From NCBI RefSeq assembly GCF_024643205.1, contig NZ_JAMKQJ010000001.1:558001-622000 (forward strand): a DNA stretch of 64,000 nucleotides, read 5' to 3'. A program made the translations under genes and the position numbers. Positions 26,112 to 34,799 of the stretch are shown one piece after another. The DNA comes from Parapedobacter tibetensis. Its GTDB lineage: Bacteria > Bacteroidota > Bacteroidia > Sphingobacteriales > Sphingobacteriaceae. Under the pieces are notes generated by a model. It worked only from the letters and a program-made list of their open reading frames with translations, was not told where the DNA came from and searched no databases. Within the stretch, counting starts at the first letter, position 1. Each line of letters starts with the position of its first letter.

Positions 26112-26231
26112 CCTATCCTGGCGGCATATTGTCACTTAACCTACATGATGATTGGATACCACGACGAAGCAAATGTTAATATTTGCACAATATTGATTAA
26201 TTAGTAAGTGGTTTGAGCTAGCCATTGCGGC

Positions 26232-26239
26232 TATCTTTG
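26232..26239 (+). promoter_or_regulatory. -7 box (TATCTTTG) for the hydroxyproline operon
   Basis: Exact TAnnTTTG in the 242-bp spacer between the AraC gene and the dihydrodipicolinate-synthase-like gene, with a TTG at 26213-26215. The implied leader is about 108 nt. The spacer would also be where the AraC protein binds, but I see no clear direct-repeat operator. Confidence 0.55.
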
Positions 26240-26353
26240 TGCAATCCCAAAACGATATTGCACCTTATTTTGGTGGGGTTAAGATTGGAAAACACATACG
26301 TATAACAGCAAGGGCATTGCCCCATCATTAAATTAAAAGGTATACTAAAAGAC

Positions 26354-27307
26354 ATGAGTAAAAAGGAACTTTGGCATGGGGTCTACCCTGCATTGCTGAC
26401 ACCGTTTACGGAAGACGGAGCGATTGATTATGATATGTTCAAGAAAAATTTCTTCGCGCAGATTGATGCCGGGGTCTCCGGGCTGATCATTGCGGGCACG
26501 TTGGGTGAGGCCAGTACATTAAGTAGGCAAGAGAAATTCGATTTGCTTGCCTTCACGAAGCAACACATTCCTGCCCATATACCCATCGTCCTCAACATCG
26601 CGGAACAAGCTACTGCCGAAGCGGTAAGCATTGCGGAAAAGGCTGAAGAGCTTGGCGCCGATGCATTGATGTTACTCCCTCCGATGCGCTATAAAGCTTC
26701 AGATAGGGAAGTGGTGTATTATTTCAGGACGATTGCAAAAGCCACAAACCTACCTATCATGATCTATAATAATCCTGTAGATTATGCCATCAATGTAACC
26801 GTAGACATGTTTGCAGAATTGGCTGAAAGCCCCAATATCCAAGCGGTGAAGGAATCTACCCGCGACCTTACTAATGTAACACGGATGATCAACCGTTTCG
26901 GCGATCGGTTTAAGGTATTGGGAGGCGTAGATACCATCGCGTTAGAAACACAACTTATGGGTGCCATCGGTTCGGTTGCCGGATTGGTAGATGCCTTCCC
27001 TCGTGAAACTGTCGCCATATACCGCTTGGTCAAAGCGGGTATGTTGACAGAAGCGTTGGCGATATACCGTTGGTTCATGCCATTGCTGGAGTTGGACATC
27101 CATCCACGCCTTGTGCAATACATCAAACTTGCAGCTACTGCAGAAGGTCTCAGCAATGAATATGTAAGGGCACCAAGGCTTACATTGGAGGGCGAGGAAA
27201 GGGCACGGGTTCAAAAAATTATCGATGATGCTATTAAAACACGACCAGAATTGCCAAATTACTTAAATTTACCGCTAAATTCGGAAATCGAAAAAGCATC
27301 ATTATGA
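26354..27307 (+). CDS. DapA-family lyase, probable 1-pyrroline-4-hydroxy-2-carboxylate deaminase
   Basis: Class I aldolase/dihydrodipicolinate synthase family, 317 residues. 'HGVYPALLTPFTEDGAIDYD' opens the TIM barrel, 'LIIAGTLGEASTLSRQE' carries the family GTxGE motif, 'MIYNNPVDYAINV' the active-site tyrosine and 'IQAVKESTRDLTNVTRMI' the Schiff-base lysine. Several reactions share this fold; the neighbours (4-hydroxyproline epimerase, FAD dehydrogenase, semialdehyde dehydrogenase) point to deamination of pyrroline-4-hydroxy-2-carboxylate to 2-oxoglutarate semialdehyde. Its stop overlaps the ATG of the dehydrogenase gene (ATGA), so it is the first gene of the operon. Confidence 0.85.
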   Translation: MSKKELWHGVYPALLTPFTEDGAIDYDMFKKNFFAQIDAGVSGLIIAGTLGEASTLSRQEKFDLLAFTKQHIPAHIPIVLNIAEQATAEAVSIAEKAEELGADALMLLPPMRYKASDREVVYYFRTIAKATNLPIMIYNNPVDYAINVTVDMFAELAESPNIQAVKESTRDLTNVTRMINRFGDRFKVLGGVDTIALETQLMGAIGSVAGLVDAFPRETVAIYRLVKAGMLTEALAIYRWFMPLLELDIHPRLVQYIKLAATAEGLSNEYVRAPRLTLEGEERARVQKIIDDAIKTRPELPNYLNLPLNSEIEKASL

Positions 27308-28797
27308 GTGAAAACACATCAATTCAGGCGATAGAAGGCCTCCTTACGTTGGCACAGGAAGCATTTTTAACCTATAAACGCTCCAATCTAAAGCAAAGGG
27401 CTTCGTTTATGCATCAAGTAGCCGACGAAATCGAAGCTTTGGGACCGGAACTTATCGCCGCGGCACAAGCCGAGACGAATCTTCCGGAGGCCCGGTTGAT
27501 GGGTGAAAAAGCGCGGACAGTCTTTCAATGGCGTAGCTATGCGGATGCATTGATAGCAGGAAATGTATTGGATATACGAATCGATACGGCTACTCCAACG
27601 CGTACGCCTCCCAAACCGGATTTACGAAAGACCTGTACAGGGTTGGGTATTGTAGTGGTATTTGGGGCAAGCAATTTCCCTTTTGCATTTTCTACTGCAG
27701 GAGGCGATACGGCTTCTGCAATTGCTGCAGGCTGTCCTGTCATCGTGAAGACCCATCCTGGCCATCCGAATACATCTGCCTTGATGGCCGGTGCTATAAG
27801 CACTGCCGTTCAAAAAGCCGGCCTGCCAATAGGCTTGTTTGCAGAGGTGCGTAGCGATTCATTTGAGGGCGGCCAGTTCCTGGTATCCCATCCATTGGTC
27901 AAGGCCGTAGGCTTCACCGGTTCATTCGCGGGTGGCAAAGCCTTGTATGACTTGGCGGCCAAACGCCCTGAACCCATACCTATCTTCGCCGAAATGGGCA
28001 GCGTAAACCCGGTGTTTCTCCTACCGAAAAAACTGGAAAATGCAGCGGCAGAAATGGCAAAGCAATATGCTGCCTCCTTGACATTGGGCGTAGGGCAATT
28101 CTGCACCAACCCCGGAATCCTTGTTGTGCCCAATCACCCGGAATTACAGCACTTCCTTCACGTTCTGAAGCAAGAGATTGATAATACCGCGCCTGCACGC
28201 ATGCTGCATCAAGGTATTTCCGATGCCTACCACAAAAATAAAGCGGTATTATTAGCACAAAGTGGAGTGAAGGTCCTTGCAATGGCAGAAGGTGTTTCAG
28301 CGGGCAATCATGGAAGTGCTGTGGTAGCCTCCGTCAAGGCCTCTCAGTTTTTGGCTAATGAAAAATTAGGTCATGAAGTATTTGGACCATTCGGCCTAGT
28401 GGTTACCTATGACAACCTCGAAGAAGCGGTTGCCCTAGCCCAAACCTTGCCGGGACAGCTCACAGCTACCCTATTAGCCGAACAGCAAGACTTAGAAAGT
28501 CATCAAACATTAATCGAACTACTTACCGAAAAATGTGGACGTCTGCTATTTAATGGATTCCCTACTGGGGTGGAAATATGCTATGCCATGCAGCATGGAG
28601 GGCCTTATCCCGCAAGCACCGATAGCCGTTTCACTTCCGTGGGACCAGATGCCATCAGACGGTTTGCTCGGCCATTGAGCTACCAAAATTGGCCGGATGA
28701 ATCCCTGCCAGATGAACTGAAAAATGCTAATCCCTTGGAAATTTGGCGTACGGTTAATGGCGAGTTGACTAAAGAACCTATTGATTTTAGATTGTAG
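27304..28797 (+). CDS. 2-Oxoglutarate semialdehyde dehydrogenase (NADP+-type aldehyde dehydrogenase)
   Basis: Aldehyde dehydrogenase of 497 residues, expected to oxidise 2-oxoglutarate semialdehyde to 2-oxoglutarate, the last step of hydroxyproline breakdown. 'VVVFGASNFPFAFSTAGGDT' and 'VIVKTHPGHPNTS' form the cofactor site, 'GFTGSFAGGKALYDLA' the second, with the general-base Glu in 'IPIFAEMGSVNPVF' and the catalytic Cys in 'GVGQFCTNPGI'. The SNFPFAFST variant is typical of the KGSA/dioxovalerate branch. The last codons and the stop run into dispersed repeat copy 2, so the C-terminus (IDFRL) is repeat-derived. Confidence 0.9.
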   Translation: MSENTSIQAIEGLLTLAQEAFLTYKRSNLKQRASFMHQVADEIEALGPELIAAAQAETNLPEARLMGEKARTVFQWRSYADALIAGNVLDIRIDTATPTRTPPKPDLRKTCTGLGIVVVFGASNFPFAFSTAGGDTASAIAAGCPVIVKTHPGHPNTSALMAGAISTAVQKAGLPIGLFAEVRSDSFEGGQFLVSHPLVKAVGFTGSFAGGKALYDLAAKRPEPIPIFAEMGSVNPVFLLPKKLENAAAEMAKQYAASLTLGVGQFCTNPGILVVPNHPELQHFLHVLKQEIDNTAPARMLHQGISDAYHKNKAVLLAQSGVKVLAMAEGVSAGNHGSAVVASVKASQFLANEKLGHEVFGPFGLVVTYDNLEEAVALAQTLPGQLTATLLAEQQDLESHQTLIELLTEKCGRLLFNGFPTGVEICYAMQHGGPYPASTDSRFTSVGPDAIRRFARPLSYQNWPDESLPDELKNANPLEIWRTVNGELTKEPIDFRL

Positions 28798-28847
28798 ATT
28801 TTAGATTGGCTGACAGCTGATAACCGATAGCTGAAGGCCGATTGCTG
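28783..28847 (+). repeat. Dispersed intergenic repeat, copy 2
   Basis: GATTTTAGATTGTAGATTTT followed by GGCTGACAGCTGATAACCG and ATAGCTGAAGGCCGATTGC. Near-identical in word order to the minus strand of 5041-5109. It covers the last five codons of the aldehyde dehydrogenase gene and ends four bases before the epimerase ATG. A shorter fragment (AGGCTGATAGCTGAC) lies at about 34031-34045 after the upp gene. Confidence 0.7.
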
Positions 28848-28850
28848 ACG

Positions 28851-29858
28851 ATGAAAAAAACATTCTCATGCATCGATGCCCATACCTGCGGCAATCCAGT
28901 AAGACTGGTAACTGGTGGCGGGCCATTGCTACAAGGCAATAGTATGATGGAGCGTAGGCTCCATTTTTTGGCCGAATACGATTGGATACGGAAAGGGCTG
29001 ATGTTTGAACCGCGGGGCCATGACATGATGAGCGGCAGTATCCTCTATCCCCCTGTAAATCCCGCTAATGACATTGGTGTACTCTATATTGAAACCAGCG
29101 GTTGCCTTCCCATGTGTGGGCACGGCACCATCGGCACAGTCACCATTGCCATAGAAGAAGGATTAGTCATACCGAAAATCCCGGGCAAGCTCCGCCTGGA
29201 AACCCCCGCCGGATTGGTACTGATTGATTATATCCAAGTGGAAAAGAAGGTGAAATCGGTGAAGTTGACCAATGTTAAATCTTTCTTGGCCGCCGAAGGA
29301 CTTACCGTCGAATGCCCGGATTTGGGAAACCTTAACGTGGATGTGGCTTATGGGGGAAACTTCTATGCGATTGTTGATCCGCAGAAAAACTTCAAAGGGC
29401 TGGAACACCATACGGCCGACCAATTAATCAGTTGGAGCCGGATATGCCGCCAACGGCTCAATGATCAATATACCTTTATACACCCCGAAGATAAAAACAT
29501 CAACGGACTGAGTCATATTCAATGGACAGGTTCCGTACTTGACCCTACTTCTACAGCGCGTAATGCGGTATTCTACGGCGATAAGGCGATAGACCGTTCA
29601 CCTTGCGGTACGGGCACATCAGCCCGCATGGCGCAATGGCATGCCAAGGGCAAACTCAAAAAAGGTGATAAGTTTGTACATGAAAGTATTATAGGTTCCA
29701 AGTTCGTCGGTACCATCGAAGAAGAAGTGGCCGATGCGTTTGGTGATGGGAGGCCGGCTATCGTGCCAGGTATTGAAGGGTGGGCCATGGTGACGGGTTA
29801 TAATACCATCATCATTGATGATGATGATCCCTATGCGCATGGATTTCAGGTGATTTAG
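28851..29858 (+). CDS. 4-Hydroxyproline 2-epimerase
   Basis: Proline-racemase superfamily enzyme of 335 residues that converts trans-4-hydroxy-L-proline to cis-4-hydroxy-D-proline. Both catalytic cysteines are present: Cys89 in 'LPMCGHGTIGTV' and Cys252 in 'DRSPCGTGTSARMA'. Having both, it should be an epimerase and not the dehydratase of the family, which lacks one of them. Other family parts are 'CIDAHTCGNPVRLVTGG' and 'RGHDMMSGSILYPP'. The frame also opens at TTG 28842, inside the repeat, but ATG 28851 is preferred. Separated from the dehydrogenase gene only by dispersed repeat copy 2. Confidence 0.9.
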   Translation: MKKTFSCIDAHTCGNPVRLVTGGGPLLQGNSMMERRLHFLAEYDWIRKGLMFEPRGHDMMSGSILYPPVNPANDIGVLYIETSGCLPMCGHGTIGTVTIAIEEGLVIPKIPGKLRLETPAGLVLIDYIQVEKKVKSVKLTNVKSFLAAEGLTVECPDLGNLNVDVAYGGNFYAIVDPQKNFKGLEHHTADQLISWSRICRQRLNDQYTFIHPEDKNINGLSHIQWTGSVLDPTSTARNAVFYGDKAIDRSPCGTGTSARMAQWHAKGKLKKGDKFVHESIIGSKFVGTIEEEVADAFGDGRPAIVPGIEGWAMVTGYNTIIIDDDDPYAHGFQVI

Positions 29859-29880
29859 TCATTAGTCGTTAGTTAAAGAA

Positions 29881-31164
29881 ATGGTTTCAACCAGCCAACC
29901 CAATACAACCGCAGCTAGTGGAACCGCCCTCGTCATTGGTGGTGGTATTGTAGGCCTTGCTTCAGCATATTATTTGGCCAAAGACGGATGGCAAGTGACC
30001 GTTGTGGATAAAGGCGATTTTTACGACAACTGTTCATACGGCAATGCGGGCATGATTGTACCGAGCCATTTCACTCCGATGGCTGCTCCCGGTATTGTAG
30101 CACAAGGCATCAAATGGCTATTCAATAGCCGGAGTCCCTTTTATATGAAGCCTTCGCCAAGTCTTTCGCTTATATCATGGGGGCTTAAATTTCTCAAGCA
30201 TGCCAATGAAAAACATGTAAAACAATCTGCACCGCATATTCTGGGCTTAAATGTATTAAGTAAAACACTGTACAACGAGCTTTCCGTGGAATTGGGTGAT
30301 GAGTTTGGTCTAGCGCATAAAGGCATCCTGATGCTGTATAAAACGGAGAAAACTGCCGAAGAGGAAATCCACCTTGCAGGTGAGGCCAAGGCATTGGGGC
30401 TAGAACTTGATATCTTGGACAGCAAGCAGGTACAGGCCTTGGAACCTGATGTGCAGTTGGATGTGATGGGCGCCGTACATTACCGGAGTGACGCTCACCT
30501 CTATCCGCCTGCCTTGATAGCGCTTTTAATCGCCAAAATCAAGGCTATGGGTGTCCGGCTCGTACCGAATGAAGAAGTGGTGGATATCCTTCACCGCGAT
30601 GGAAAAATCACTGAAGTTATTAGCGAGACAAATGAATTTCATACAGACATCGTGGTACTTACCGGTGGTGCTTGGTTGCAAGGATTGGCCAAAAAGGTTG
30701 GGTTATCCATCCCATTGATGCCCGGAAAAGGGTATTCCTTCATGACTACCGCATTTGATGGTAAAGTGAGGCATCCATCCCTATTGCTGGAAGCACGTGT
30801 GGCGCTTACTCCCATGGGTGGCAAGGTACGCATTGGTGGCACGATGGAGCTTGGTCCTATCAATCACCATATCAATATGCACAGGGTAGAAGGTATCGTG
30901 AATGCCATACCGGAATATTATCCCGGATACCGGTTGCCCATGCCTGACAAAAAGGAAATTTGGCATGGGTTCAGGCCTTGCTCACCAGACGGCCTTCCCT
31001 ATCTGGGGTATTCGAAAACCATTAATAATTTGATTGTGGCGGGAGGCATGGGCATGATGGGGCTCAGCCTTGGGCCCGCGGCCGGAAAAATTGTGGCTGA
31101 GCTTGCCCTTGGCCAAAAACCTTCGGCTGATATCATATTATTCAACCCCCAACGGTACCATTGA
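29881..31164 (+). CDS. FAD-dependent D-amino acid/D-hydroxyproline dehydrogenase
   Basis: DadA/DAO-type flavoprotein of 427 residues. The dinucleotide-binding motif is 'ALVIGGGIVGLASAYYLAKD' followed by 'VTVVDKGDFYDNCSYGNAG'; near the C-terminus 'HGFRPCSPDGLPYLGYSKTI' and 'IVAGGMGMMGLSLGPAAGKI' complete the fold. In this operon it should oxidise cis-4-hydroxy-D-proline to pyrroline-4-hydroxy-2-carboxylate, at the membrane with a quinone-linked acceptor. It is the last gene of the operon and is followed within 27 bases by the convergent uvrB gene. With the lyase, dehydrogenase and epimerase the pathway to 2-oxoglutarate is complete. Confidence 0.85.
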   Translation: MVSTSQPNTTAASGTALVIGGGIVGLASAYYLAKDGWQVTVVDKGDFYDNCSYGNAGMIVPSHFTPMAAPGIVAQGIKWLFNSRSPFYMKPSPSLSLISWGLKFLKHANEKHVKQSAPHILGLNVLSKTLYNELSVELGDEFGLAHKGILMLYKTEKTAEEEIHLAGEAKALGLELDILDSKQVQALEPDVQLDVMGAVHYRSDAHLYPPALIALLIAKIKAMGVRLVPNEEVVDILHRDGKITEVISETNEFHTDIVVLTGGAWLQGLAKKVGLSIPLMPGKGYSFMTTAFDGKVRHPSLLLEARVALTPMGGKVRIGGTMELGPINHHINMHRVEGIVNAIPEYYPGYRLPMPDKKEIWHGFRPCSPDGLPYLGYSKTINNLIVAGGMGMMGLSLGPAAGKIVAELALGQKPSADIILFNPQRYH

Positions 31165-31191
31165 TCGTAGTTTTAGCTGGAAAATTGAACC

Positions 31192-33225
31192 TTATAAGCC
31201 GAACAATTCCGCATAAGTCTTCTCCAACGCAAACATCTCGTCACGCAATTTGGCTGCCTGCAGGAAATCCATTGTTTTGGCTGCCTTTTCCATGTCTTTA
31301 CGCACCTTATCGATGGACTGACGTAATTGAGGCTTACTCATGTATTGAACCAACGGATCGGCGGCTATGCTACTGGTGGGGTCTGGTTCTACGTAGATAT
31401 TGGCTTCGCCACCTTTAAAGCTAGCCACCGAGGTTTGCCCCATGATGGATTCCCGCGATTTACCCACCGTACGCGGTGTGATGCCGTGCTCCTCATTGTA
31501 GTGGACCTGTTTTTCGCGACGACGGTTGGTTTCCTCAATGGTGGTGCGCATGCTATCTGTAATCGTATCCGCATACATGATTACCCTGCCCTTATCATTC
31601 CGTGCGGCGCGACCGATGGTTTGTATAAGTGCGCGCGCTGATCGGAGAAATCCTTCTTTATCTGCATCTAAAATGGCCACCAGAGTCACTTCGGGAAGAT
31701 CGAGCCCCTCACGGAGGAGGTTGATCCCTACCAACACATCGAACTCGCCCAAACGCAATCCCCGCAAAATTTCCACCCGCTCCAAGGTCTTGATTTCCGA
31801 GTGGATATAACGCACACGGATACCCAATTTGGCCATGTATTTAGTCAGCTCCTCACTCATTCGTTTAGTAAGAGTAGTCACCAATATCCTACCTCCTTCC
31901 TTGGTCACCTTGTCTACTTCATCCAGCAGGTCATCCACTTGATTGATAACCGGCCGAATCTCAATCATGGGATCTAACAAACCGGTAGGGCGTATCACCT
32001 GCTCCACCACCACACCTTCTGTCTGCTGCAATTCGTAATCGCCCGGTGTGGCGCTCACATAAATGGTCTGTGTGATGAGCGATTCGAACTCGGGAAAATT
32101 CAGCGGTCGGTTGTCTAATGCCGCCGGCAAACGGAAACCATATTCTACTAATGACATCTTCCGCGAACGGTCGCCTCCATACATGGCTCGGATTTGGGGG
32201 ATGGTTACATGGCTTTCATCAATTACCATCAGGTAATCATCCGGGAAGTAATCAAGCAAGCAGAACGGACGCATGCCCGGCTGTCGGCCATCGAAAAACC
32301 GTGAATAATTCTCAATGCCACTGCAATACCCCAGTTCACGCATCATCTCCAGATCATAATTGACACGTTCCTCTAACCTTTTGGCTTCCATGGGCCTGCC
32401 ATCCGCCAACAATTGCGTTTTGCGCAACTCCAATTCCTCTCCTATGGCCCAGAGCGATTGCGTAAATTTCTCCTTTGGTGTTACAAACAAATTAGCCGGA
32501 AACAACGCCATGTTTTCCATTTTCTCCAAGGTCTTACCCGAGATAGGGTCAATGACACTCAGTTCATCGATTTCATCCCCGAAAAAAGAAACGCGATATG
32601 CCTCGTCCATATAAGCAGGAAACACATCCACCGTATCGCCTTTGACACGGAACGTACCGCGTTTGAAATCAGTGGTGGTGCGTGCGTACAATATCTCTAC
32701 CAGCCGATGCAGAAATGCATTCCGGCCAATGACTGTACCCACCCCAAAACGGAATATCGATCGGGAAAAATCCTCTGGATTACCCATACCATAAATACAT
32801 GAAACGGATGATACCACAATCACATCCCGTCTGCCCGACATCAAGGCCGATGTGGTGCGTAGGCGCAATTTTTCAATTTCGTCGTTGATGGCGAGGTCCT
32901 TCTCGATGTAGGTATTCGATGACGCGATATACGCTTCCGGTTGGTAATAATCATAGTAAGACACAAAGTAATTGACCGCATTATCAGGAAAAAACTGTTT
33001 GAATTCGCCGTAAAGTTGTGCTGCCAATGTTTTATTGTGGCTTAAGATCAACGCAGGTCGTTGGGTTTGTTGGATGACATTGGCAATGGAGAAGGTTTTG
33101 CCTGAGCCAGTCACCCCCAACAGGGTTTGGTACATCTCGCCGGCGTTGACTCCTTCCACCAACTGACGGATGGCCTCGGGTTGGTCGCCTGTCGGTGTGT
33201 ATGCTGAGGTGAGCTTAAACTTCAT
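31192..33225 (-). CDS. uvrB: Excinuclease ABC subunit UvrB
   Basis: DNA-damage recognition subunit of nucleotide excision repair, 677 residues. 'TLLGVTGSGKTFSIANVIQ' is the Walker A motif, 'YYDYYQPEAYIASSNTYIEK' the beta-hairpin that locks onto damaged DNA, 'LMVIDESHVTIPQIRAM' motif II, 'VGINLLREGLDLPEVTLVA' and 'QTIGRAARN' motifs V and VI, and the C-terminal UVR domain ('MEKAAKTMDFLQAAKLRDEM') recruits UvrC. The frame is open to 33333, but homologues begin at MKFKLTSAYTPTGDQP, so ATG 33225 is chosen; a -7 box at 33281 agrees. Confidence 0.97.
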   Translation of the reverse strand: MKFKLTSAYTPTGDQPEAIRQLVEGVNAGEMYQTLLGVTGSGKTFSIANVIQQTQRPALILSHNKTLAAQLYGEFKQFFPDNAVNYFVSYYDYYQPEAYIASSNTYIEKDLAINDEIEKLRLRTTSALMSGRRDVIVVSSVSCIYGMGNPEDFSRSIFRFGVGTVIGRNAFLHRLVEILYARTTTDFKRGTFRVKGDTVDVFPAYMDEAYRVSFFGDEIDELSVIDPISGKTLEKMENMALFPANLFVTPKEKFTQSLWAIGEELELRKTQLLADGRPMEAKRLEERVNYDLEMMRELGYCSGIENYSRFFDGRQPGMRPFCLLDYFPDDYLMVIDESHVTIPQIRAMYGGDRSRKMSLVEYGFRLPAALDNRPLNFPEFESLITQTIYVSATPGDYELQQTEGVVVEQVIRPTGLLDPMIEIRPVINQVDDLLDEVDKVTKEGGRILVTTLTKRMSEELTKYMAKLGIRVRYIHSEIKTLERVEILRGLRLGEFDVLVGINLLREGLDLPEVTLVAILDADKEGFLRSARALIQTIGRAARNDKGRVIMYADTITDSMRTTIEETNRRREKQVHYNEEHGITPRTVGKSRESIMGQTSVASFKGGEANIYVEPDPTSSIAADPLVQYMSKPQLRQSIDKVRKDMEKAAKTMDFLQAAKLRDEMFALEKTYAELFGL

Positions 33226-33280
33226 GTGAATTGGGAAGATAGTATGCTTTGGAAAAACTTTGTTACATCGGAATTGTTTA

Positions 33281-33288
33281 CAAAGGTA
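33281..33288 (-). promoter_or_regulatory. -7 box (TACCTTTG) for uvrB
   Basis: Exact TAnnTTTG on the minus strand, 55 bases before the uvrB ATG at 33225. No LexA-type operator seen beside it. Confidence 0.5.
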
Positions 33289-33379
33289 CAAAATAACAAG
33301 CAGACCGGCATCTGTCAGTCGGCCGATTATCAATAAGAGCCGTGTTTAATCGTCTATAAATTATACCTATATTTACACA

Positions 33380-34024
33380 ATGGTCCATATCTTAACCCAA
33401 CAGAATAGTGTTGCCAACCATTTCCTTGCCGAGCTGCGCAATGTAGAAGTGCAACAGGACCGCATGCGTTTTCGGCGGAACCTTGAACGTTTGGGAGAAA
33501 TATTTGCTTACGAAATCAGCAAAACACTGCCTTATGAACCAATTGAGATCGAGACACCGTTGGGCCTCGCAGAGACTTCCTTGTTACAGGAACAGCCTGT
33601 ACTGGCCACCGTCATCCGTGCAGGATTGCCTATGCATCAAGGTATGCTCCATGTTTTTGACCAAGCCGAATGTGCATTCATTGCCGCTTACCGCAAGGCT
33701 AAGAAAAGCGGAACCTTTGAAATCCATAAGGAATATGTGAGTACCGTTAATCTCGATGGCCGTATTGTGATTTTGGCAGACCCCATGCTGGCTACAGGCA
33801 AAACCATTGTACTTACCTGTAAAGAGCTACTGGACGAATTTGACATCAAAAGTCTTTATATTGTAGCGGCGATTGCCAGCGAGGAAGGCGTTGCTCATGT
33901 ACGTGCATTCCTGCCCCAAGCACAACTATGGGTGGGCGACGTAGACAGCGAGCTTACTAGCAAATCGTATATAGTCCCTGGTTTGGGTGATGCCGGAGAT
34001 TTGGCTTTTGGGGTAAAAGAGTAA
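33380..34024 (+). CDS. upp: Uracil phosphoribosyltransferase
   Basis: Pyrimidine-salvage enzyme that makes UMP from uracil and PRPP; 214 residues. 'RMRFRRNLERLGEIFAYEIS' is the N-terminal family block, 'ATVIRAGLPMHQGMLHVFD' the loop before the active site, 'IVILADPMLATGKTIVLTCK' the PRPP-binding motif and 'YIVPGLGDAGDLAFGVKE' the uracil-binding C-terminus. A near-consensus TATATTTA box (33368-33375) lies four bases before the ATG, so this gene too may be translated from a leaderless mRNA. A small fragment of the dispersed repeat follows the stop codon. Confidence 0.95.
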   Translation: MVHILTQQNSVANHFLAELRNVEVQQDRMRFRRNLERLGEIFAYEISKTLPYEPIEIETPLGLAETSLLQEQPVLATVIRAGLPMHQGMLHVFDQAECAFIAAYRKAKKSGTFEIHKEYVSTVNLDGRIVILADPMLATGKTIVLTCKELLDEFDIKSLYIVAAIASEEGVAHVRAFLPQAQLWVGDVDSELTSKSYIVPGLGDAGDLAFGVKE

Positions 34025-34208
34025 TAGCAGTAGGCTGATAGCTGACATCCACCTGTTGAAAACCAACATTATGTTAATAAAAACATAACGCTAAGTTGTT
34101 GGGATTAAGAAAGTTTTGCACTTATCTTTATATGATTTTTGACCGATGTGGATTATCGATGTGGAAAACTACCATTGGTCTTTATATTACCAGCTAAATC
34201 CGATCAGT

Positions 34209-34682
34209 ATGACTTGGAAAAAATTCAGTGGCGAACCCTTACGCCAACCCATTCTTGACGAAGTATCCACCACCATTGTCCGTGAATATGCTCTGGGCAA
34301 CAAGCTCAAAGTCTGTATCGGTACGGACTCCCAAGTAAAGGGTGCCACCACCGAGTTTGCTACGGTCATCGTGTTTGTACGCGAGAAGAAAGGCGGATTC
34401 ATGTACATCCATCAAGACCGAACCACTCAAAAAATGAGCATCAAGGAACGCATGCTTGCCGAAGTACAGCGCTCCATTGAGATTGCCTATTCGCTCTGCG
34501 ACATGCTTGACCGCTATGATGTAGATCTTGAGGTACATGCCGATATCAATACCAACCCCATGTTCAAATCCAATCAGGCCTTGCACGATGCCATGGGTTA
34601 TATCCTCAGCATGGGATTTGTATTCAAGGCCAAGCCGGAGGCCTTTGCCAGCTCAGCATGTGCGAATAAAGTGGTGCAGTAG
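34209..34682 (+). CDS. YkuK-like ribonuclease H-fold protein (DUF458)
   Basis: A 157-residue protein of the YkuK/DUF458 family with an RNase H-like fold: 'LKVCIGTDSQVKGATTEFAT' (first acidic residue D), 'RMLAEVQRSIEIAYSLCDML', 'VDLEVHADINTNPMFKSNQA' and the C-terminal 'GFVFKAKPEAFASSACANKV'. Activity and substrate are not established. An upstream ATG at 34146 is in frame, but homologues begin at MTWKKFSGE. The last 30 bases overlap the cut-off sulfatase start on the opposite strand. A fragment similar to its 3' end recurs at 49066-49091. Confidence 0.85.
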   Translation: MTWKKFSGEPLRQPILDEVSTTIVREYALGNKLKVCIGTDSQVKGATTEFATVIVFVREKKGGFMYIHQDRTTQKMSIKERMLAEVQRSIEIAYSLCDMLDRYDVDLEVHADINTNPMFKSNQALHDAMGYILSMGFVFKAKPEAFASSACANKVVQ

Positions 34683-34799
34683 ATGGTCTCTCGGGTGACC
34701 CGATGGGCATATGGTTCGCCATAGGATATTGGGTAGGTCTGCTTGTCCTAGTGCAAGCACAGATAGAACCACGAAAAGCAAAAGGACTATCCTGATCAT
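34653..34799 (-). pseudogene. Cut-off start of a probable sulfatase gene (end of the PUL)
   Basis: The ATG overlaps the stop codon of the Ig-like lipoprotein gene in the standard ATGA arrangement, so this was once the next gene of the operon. It encodes a signal peptide ('MIRIVLLLFVVLSVLALGQA') and then 'DLPNILWRTI', which matches the 'RPNILW' that opens S1-family sulfatases. After about 30 residues the sequence stops resembling anything and the frame ends within the opposing YkuK gene. The remaining 400 or so residues are absent, so the locus seems to have been cut here by a deletion. Confidence 0.55.

Noticed and set aside
34691..34703. TCGGGTGACCCGA as a terminator
   Set aside because: Stem of five or six bases with a two-base loop and no T-run; too weak to support.
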